A DNA stretch of 27,297 nucleotides from JBBTIS01 sp038059855 (GTDB taxonomy: Bacteria; Elusimicrobiota; Elusimicrobia; JACQPE01), in the NCBI GenBank assembly GCA_964357255.1, contig CAYHKQ010000027.1, forward strand, positions 1-27,297, read 5' to 3'. Of the stretch, positions 23,969 through 27,297 are shown in pieces. How positions within the stretch are numbered: position 1 is the stretch's first letter; every line of letters begins with the position of its first letter. The translations under genes were made by a program, and so were the position numbers. The notes below the pieces were generated by a model. It was not told where the DNA came from. It searched no databases and saw only the letters and a list, made by a program, of their open reading frames with translations.

Positions 23969-24289
23969 ATGAGCATCCCTACGGATAACGAAATTTTTTC
24001 TCTCCTGGCGCGATTAAATAATAGTTTTGCCCGCGAAATGGAATCCCAATGGGTCGAGTTTAAACCCTGGGAGGGTCCAAAGGAAAGCTTGCGGGTCGCT
24101 TTGGAATACGTTGTTTGTTTCGCAAATGCGCAGGGCGGGATTGTTGTTTTTGGAGTAGTCGATGATGTAAGAGGCAGGACCGGGGCCATTAAAGGAGTTG
24201 ACCGGCACAATATTGATGTTTGGAAGCGCGGTATTTTTGAGGGCCAAGAGAAATCCCGATCGCCTCAAAATTGCGCGGAATCTTGGTAG
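23969..24289 (+). pseudogene. AlbA_2/Schlafen-type domain, N-terminal fragment
   Basis: The 106-residue ORF carries a divergent AlbA (AlbA_2, Schlafen-like) start: EIFSLLARLNNSF, then SQWVEFKP, ALEYVVCFANAQGGIVVFGV and VDDVRGRTGAIKGVD. Full-length members of this family are 350-550 residues, with the AlbA_2 domain in front of a winged-helix or ATP-binding part. Here the homology stops near GIFEG (about 24240), and the tail QEKSRSPQNCAESW is the out-of-frame reading of an integrase fragment. It is therefore a truncated remnant. ATG 23969 has only a weak GCGG before it. Intact relatives are often found in mobile or defence contexts. Confidence 0.78.
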
Positions 24290-24660
24290 CCTTGGGACCG
24301 AAAAATAAGGGATCAGTTTTCAATATTGGAGACACGATGCTGAGGCGCTATTTCGCGCAGGCGCTCAAAGATGCCGGAATCGACAGCTTCCGATTTCATG
24401 ATTTGCGCCACACTTTTGCGAGCCACTTTATAATGAAAACAAGCGATCTTCCCGCATTGCAAAAAATTTTAGGCCATGCGTCACCCCAAATGACCCAGCG
24501 CTACGCGCATCTGGCCGCTGGCCACCTGGCCGCCAACATGGCCAAATTTGAGGCGGGGATGGGCACTTTTTGGACACCAGAGCCCAAAGAAGATTTAGAA
24601 AATAGGCCGGAAGTAAGCCAAAACTACCTGAATTTAAACGATTTTGGCCCCATCGTCTAG
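24241..24660 (+). pseudogene. Tyrosine recombinase/integrase, C-terminal fragment
   Basis: In this frame the sequence opens right after a stop at 24238-24240 and reads REIPIASKLRGILVAL, then FRFHDLRHTFASHF, the integrase HxLRH box. LGHASPQMTQRYAHLA follows, with the second His/Arg and the catalytic Tyr. These are the last 130 or so residues of a phage-type integrase; the core-binding N-terminal domain and the first catalytic Arg are missing. The TTG at 24271 is not a real start. The junction with the AlbA_2 fragment is at about 24240. Its stop TAG (24658-24660) lies inside a tRNA-Glu 5' half, a typical place for an integrase next to its attachment site. Confidence 0.88.
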
Positions 24661-24812
24661 CGGCCTAGGACGTTGCCCTCTCAAGGCCTTCCGAAACCGT
24701 CTCCCATGTTTGCCCAAGGCCGTTTTACGAGGAGAAATAGCCTTTTACGATTCTCCCGTGTGCCCACCAAAGCCCACCATTTTGCCCCAGAATGGACACT
24801 TTTTGGACACCA
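24559..24812 (+). repeat. Direct repeat of integrase 3'-end sequence
   Basis: A 21-base stretch ending CACTTTTTGGACACCA occurs at 24559-24579 (inside the integrase fragment, encoding MGTFWTP) and again at 24792-24812, encoding MDTFWTP, with one mismatch. The two copies flank the tRNA-Glu fragment. The second is probably the leftover end of another related integrase gene. Confidence 0.6.
24646..24687 (+). pseudogene. tRNA-Glu (CUC) 5' half, likely attachment-site remnant
   Basis: GGCCCCATCGTCTAGCGGCC and the following TAGGAC reproduce the acceptor 5' strand and D arm of tRNA-Glu. GTTGCC-CTCTCAA-GGC then gives the anticodon loop with CUC. After GGC the match ends: the rest of the anticodon stem, the T arm and the acceptor 3' strand are absent. 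It is therefore not a functional tRNA. It overlaps the end of the integrase fragment by 15 bases and breaks at the anticodon stem, as expected for integration at that sublocation. Confidence 0.8.
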
Positions 24813-24848
24813 AATCTTTGGGCAGATGTTCAATGCGCCGGTGAATTT

Positions 24849-25205
24849 TTAAGATTGAGAGGAAAGAGCTATTTCTATTTTCTTGAAAAGTTTTTTTATT
24901 TTTGGATTTGGCTCTTCGTTCTTGTGGTACAGAAGCAGTAAATACACGGTTACTTTTCCAATATCAACTGCATAAAATACCCGCCATCCACCACGCTGAC
25001 CAATTTTGTGGCAACTATCCTTGAGTCTAGTTTTAAAAATGGGGTATTTAAATTTCTGAAGTTCCGGCGGTCTATCCCCCATGGCCGATGGAGCTTGCGC
25101 CAATTTTTCTTTCAGCCAGTCGATGTCTTCACGCAGCTTATTGTGCTTGCGTTGATAGTCTTGAGCTAAAGTGACAAAAGCAGGTGTTTCAGATACGGAG
25201 TGCAA
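24849..25205 (-). CDS. RelE/HigB-like toxin of a Panacea pair
   Basis: The 118-residue protein ends with the RelE/ParE-superfamily core: KTRLKDSCHKIGQRGGWRVFY (residues 58-78; read as KTRLKDS then GGWRVFYAV), then KVTVYLLLLYHKNE and a basic C-terminal helix. R75 and the Y/H/K of LYHK are in the positions used by mRNA-cleaving RelE/HigB toxins. The likely action is ribosome-dependent mRNA cleavage, inferred from fold only. The start is TTG 25205, the only one possible, because the reading frame runs in from the antitoxin stop (TAA at 25217-25215) nine bases upstream. It lies in the same frame directly behind the antitoxin gene, so translation is probably coupled. Confidence 0.8.
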   Translation of the reverse strand: MHSVSETPAFVTLAQDYQRKHNKLREDIDWLKEKLAQAPSAMGDRPPELQKFKYPIFKTRLKDSCHKIGQRGGWRVFYAVDIGKVTVYLLLLYHKNEEPNPKIKKLFKKIEIALSSQS

Positions 25206-25214
25206 GTTAGGATA

Positions 25215-25754
25215 TTAGAGGGAATTAACGTAGCTTCGAAATTTGTCTGAGCGAGATAAAAATTGATCAACAGGCTCCTCTTCGGAAGCCTTGCGGTAAT
25301 TAGCCAGTTCGTAATCGATGACCCCGTTATCCTTAGTGGCTTTCCAGGGGGCTTCTTTATGGCTTGCGGCCTCTATTTCGGACGCACTGTTGTTTTCCCA
25401 ATCTTTGGCGACTTTTTCCATAACCTCAAGCTCACCTCCGCCAAATTTTGACGGATCAAACTTAGCTGTCAACGTAGCTAATCTTTTTTGTCGATAACCG
25501 GCTAAATGCGTTTTAAATTCCCGAACTTCCTGTTTTTTAACCATTTCATTTATGATTTTTTCGGCTTCAGCAGGCACTGGTCCATGCGGAAGTTTTTTGT
25601 AGGTGGCGCTAGTAACTGATTTGTCATACGCCTCGTAATGGTCGAAATCAACGTAATAGAGCAATTTCATCAGCTTAGTGCGTCCCAGATAAACGTTGTT
25701 AATCTTTTCCAAGAAAAACAACATGCAATGCTTTAATTTCTCTCTATTGACCAT
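25215..25754 (-). CDS. Panacea (SocA-like, DUF4065) antitoxin
   Basis: The 179-residue product has the Panacea/SocA pattern: KLMKLLYYVDFDHYEAY at residues 27-43, YKKLPHGPVP at 52-61, and a helical remainder. Panacea domains neutralise many unrelated toxin folds, and pairs with RelE-like toxins are known. ATG 25754 has GGGGAGG five bases upstream, a strong site. The antitoxin is encoded first and the toxin follows at once. No DNA-binding domain is evident besides the Panacea fold, so autoregulation cannot be predicted. This is the only apparently intact module in the right-hand accessory region; it lies between an integrase remnant and a truncated helicase gene. Confidence 0.83.
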   Translation of the reverse strand: MVNREKLKHCMLFFLEKINNVYLGRTKLMKLLYYVDFDHYEAYDKSVTSATYKKLPHGPVPAEAEKIINEMVKKQEVREFKTHLAGYRQKRLATLTAKFDPSKFGGGELEVMEKVAKDWENNSASEIEAASHKEAPWKATKDNGVIDYELANYRKASEEEPVDQFLSRSDKFRSYVNSL

Positions 25755-26017
25755 TTAACCTCCCCGCATCTACTTTAAACGTAACTCTAAAACGAACTCC
25801 TATCAAGGGCGTATGTCTGCAAAACCGGTGGAAACCAATTGATTTGCGGCAGGCCTTTTAGCCAAAAAATCATGTATCGCAATTATACAGATTAAGAGAA
25901 GGACCAGTGGGTAGGCACTAACATTATTTGATAGGACACCGAATTTGTGCCAGAATCAATAGGAATTCAAGGGGGCTAGATAACAGTAGGGAGTTCCCTT
26001 AATTCCCGAATTTATCT
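25755..26017. other. Gene-free accessory DNA
   Basis: No ORF or RNA recognised. The sequence should hold the toxin-antitoxin promoter (reading left) and the former upstream region of the truncated helicase gene. AT-rich compared with the metabolic operon. Confidence 0.5.
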
Positions 26018-26143
26018 ATGGCATTACATCCTAACTTTCCGTCATCTCCCTATGCTCCGTTAATACCCGATCAGCGATGGTTTCCGGCTGACGAGGTCCT
26101 GCGCGAGACCGCCTACGAAAAACTTTTTGTTACCACCGCTTAA
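26018..26143 (+). pseudogene. N-terminal stub of a helicase-type restriction/DEAD-box protein
   Basis: ATG 26018 opens a 41-codon frame: MALHPNFPSSPYAPL, then PDQRWFPADEVLRETAYEKL and FVTTA before TAA. The first 36 residues match the start of large DEAD/DEAH helicase-type restriction proteins (about 900-1000 residues) as I remember them: ALHP.FP.SPY...P..RWFPADE.LRE..YEKLLPPLV. After YEKL the sequence departs and stops. The gene was thus cut right after its start, by insertion or deletion at about 26127. A short peptide could still be translated but has no obvious function. Confidence 0.7.
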
Positions 26144-26187
26144 AAACTGTTCAGAAATCACCGGTTAAATACTGTCCAGTTTAAGCG
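26140..26187. repeat. Short direct repeats, possible insertion-sequence end
   Basis: TTAAAAACTGTTCAG (26140-26154) and TTAAATACTGTCCAG (26165-26179) match at 13 of 15 positions with a 25-base period, directly at the break of the helicase stub. Multiple short repeats at an end are typical of some insertion sequences (for example IS21 type). No transposase is present in the window. Confidence 0.45.
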
Positions 26188-26248
26188 CCACGATTTTTTC
26201 AACAGAATCGCATCGGTATAAGCCAAATCCACTGTAGGCGTTAAACTT

Positions 26249-26269
26249 CTCATGGGGGTGTCCCATGAG
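26249..26269 (+). promoter_or_regulatory. Hairpin enclosing ribosome site and start codon
   Basis: CTCATGGG (26249-26256) and CCCATGAG (26262-26269) are perfect eight-base arms with a five-base loop. The 3' arm contains the ATG at 26265 and the 5' arm with loop contains the GGGGG that would serve as ribosome binding site, so folding would hide both. Confidence 0.55.
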
Positions 26270-26963
26270 AAACAAAGAAAAACAGCGCCTAATTTGCGGA
26301 GAGCTATTCATTCCGCATCCTCAGACAGCCAAAGTCCAAAAAACTTGCCTTAAAGAGAGTTGCCGCAAAGCTTGGCAGCGCCGGAAATACTGGCGCTGGA
26401 TCAAGCTTAATCCGGACTATTCCAAAAAACGCCAAGCCAAGATCAGAGCCTGGGGTGGGACAGCCTGGGCAAGAGGATTTAAGTTGGCCGCCTACCACAA
26501 CGCCGGCAACGAATCCAGAAAAATGGCGCTAGAAATCCTCAAGAAAAACATCGAATCCCTAAACCAAAAATTTAAGATTGAAGTCCGGCCCCTGGACTGG
26601 TCCAGCTACCTAACCGGCATGAGGCAGAGAAAATTCCCCATCTTTCTGATCGGCTACATGGCCAGCTTTGCTGATCCCGATGCTCCGACAACCGCCTTCC
26701 TCCATTCCGAAGGCCTCTACATGAAGTTCCAAGGCCACAAAGTCGCCCAATGGGACCGCCTAATAACCGAGGCCGCCTACGACCCCAACCCATCCCATCG
26801 CAAACAAGCCTACATCACCCTGCAAACCCAAGCATTTGAGGAAACGCCCCAAATATACCTAGCCCGCCCCCTAACCTTGAGAATCTTAGGGGAAAACATC
26901 AAAGGCCACGAGCCGAATCCCATTTTCCCAGGCGTTAATTTCTACAGCCTGGACAAGCAATAA
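26265..26963 (+). pseudogene. Chimeric ORF: short Cys-containing protein fused to peptide-binding-protein tail
   Basis: This 232-codon ORF joins two unrelated parts. Residues 1 to about 70 are basic with Cys residues (CGELF, CLKESCRKAW) and RRKYWRWIKLNPDYSKK, resembling small proteins found beside insertion sequences. From about residue 73 (FKLAAYHNAGNESRKMALEI) to the end it is the C-terminal part of an ABC-transporter substrate-binding protein of the oligopeptide/dipeptide class (SBP_bac_5): WSSYLTGMRQRKFPIFLIGYM, FADPDAP, FLHSEG, QIYLARP and FPGVNFYSL. Intact proteins have over 500 residues, a signal peptide and an N-terminal lobe, all missing. The junction is near 26478. It is an in-frame accidental fusion, or far less likely a new gene. 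Confidence 0.8.
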
Positions 26964-27087
26964 CGCCTGCTTAATCTTTTGCGCTGGCTGCCTTTTGTTC
27001 ATTTTCGTTTGCCAACCGGCAATAATAGTGTATCGCGTGGTCCCTATACGATAAACTTAACATCTGTTATAATTACGTTATAGAAAC
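26964..27087. promoter_or_regulatory. Spacer with possible promoter for the XRE gene
   Basis: A perfect -10 TATAAT lies at 27068-27073, 14 bases before ATG 27088, without a good -35. The leader would be only about eight bases long. Nothing else recognised. Confidence 0.35.
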
Positions 27088-27249
27088 ATGAGCAAAATGG
27101 CCCAAAAAAATAATGAAAGAACAAACTACCCCGTTGGCCTAAGACCTGATAAAGACTACCCGAAGCTCATTAGACGCTTTCGGGCCAAACACGGGTTAAC
27201 CCAGCAGGCTTTAGCCAATCGCCTTGGGGTTTCCTTTGTTACAATGTGA
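27088..27249 (+). pseudogene. XRE/Cro-type HTH regulator, frameshifted
   Basis: ATG 27088 gives MSKMAQKNNERTNY, then KLIRRFRAKHGLTQQALANRLG and VSFVTM before TGA at 27247. KHGLTQQALANRLGVSFVT is the classic Cro/C1 helix-turn-helix, normally followed by xWE..R.P. Adding one G after TGTG would restore an in-frame WESRNPRPF in the next bases, so a one-base loss has ended the ORF inside the domain. The window ends shortly after, so the rest cannot be seen. A sequencing error is also possible. Confidence 0.7.
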
Positions 27250-27297
27250 ATCTCGAAACCCCCGACCCTTCCTAAAAAGCAAAAATCTCCCTGGAAG

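Noticed and set aside
24644..24844. 66-aa ORF across the tRNA-Glu fragment
   Set aside because: Starts within the tRNA sequence; the composition and lack of homology show a chance frame. The repeated MDTFWTP reading is in another frame.
1..27297. CRISPR array or cas genes
   Set aside because: No regularly spaced identical repeats of 25-40 bases and no Cas-like protein seen.

Overview
The window looks like chromosomal DNA of an uncultivated Gram-negative bacterium. An LptD-type LPS-assembly porin shows an outer membrane. A tmRNA, three tRNAs and normally spaced metabolic genes point to a bacterial chromosome. Phylum cannot be settled from sequence alone; the gene mix would fit a groundwater or sediment lineage such as Elusimicrobiota, but that is only a guess.

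Layout. Bases 1-4.9 kb hold unlinked genes: a secreted protein with an HExxGH motif, an acyl-CoA dehydrogenase (minus), a membrane-anchored small protein, a YceH-family protein, and two small unknowns around a nested inverted repeat at 4018-4147. 5.0-6.2 kb (minus) carries a secreted gluzincin-type peptidase followed by tRNA-Ser(UGA) and tRNA-Ser(GCU). A GC-rich element built from copies of a tRNA 3' end lies between the two tRNAs. 6.3-13.5 kb (plus) runs lhgO, lptD, two overlapping membrane GGDEF genes, ndk and a DUF6941-like gene. 13.55-14.9 kb (minus) carries ssrA (tmRNA), tRNA-Tyr and exonuclease III.

The metabolic core is 15.5-23.8 kb: class-III aminotransferase, aldehyde dehydrogenase, preT, preA, a beta-ureidopropionase-like nitrilase and dihydropyrimidinase, all on plus and tightly spaced. 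Together they read as reductive pyrimidine catabolism. PreTA reduces uracil/thymine, the hydantoinase opens the ring, the nitrilase releases beta-alanine with CO2 and NH3, the aminotransferase makes the semialdehyde and the dehydrogenase oxidises it. The dehydrogenase looks more like P5C dehydrogenase than malonate-semialdehyde dehydrogenase, so the last step is uncertain.

From 23.84 kb to the end the window becomes an accessory graveyard. It holds an AlbA_2/Schlafen N-terminal fragment joined to the C-terminal third of a tyrosine integrase, a tRNA-Glu(CUC) 5' half overlapping that integrase's stop, and an intact-looking Panacea antitoxin/RelE-like toxin pair. Further on are the first 36 or so codons of a helicase-type restriction gene, an insertion-sequence-like end, an ORF fusing a short Cys-containing protein to the tail of a peptide-binding protein, and a frameshifted XRE repressor. 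The toxin-antitoxin pair is the only apparently complete module there. I see no CRISPR array and no convincing wholly new multi-gene system. The strongest leads are the tRNA-derived palindromic element, the Panacea/RelE pair, the patchwork junctions and the palindrome-rich insertion in the aminotransferase.
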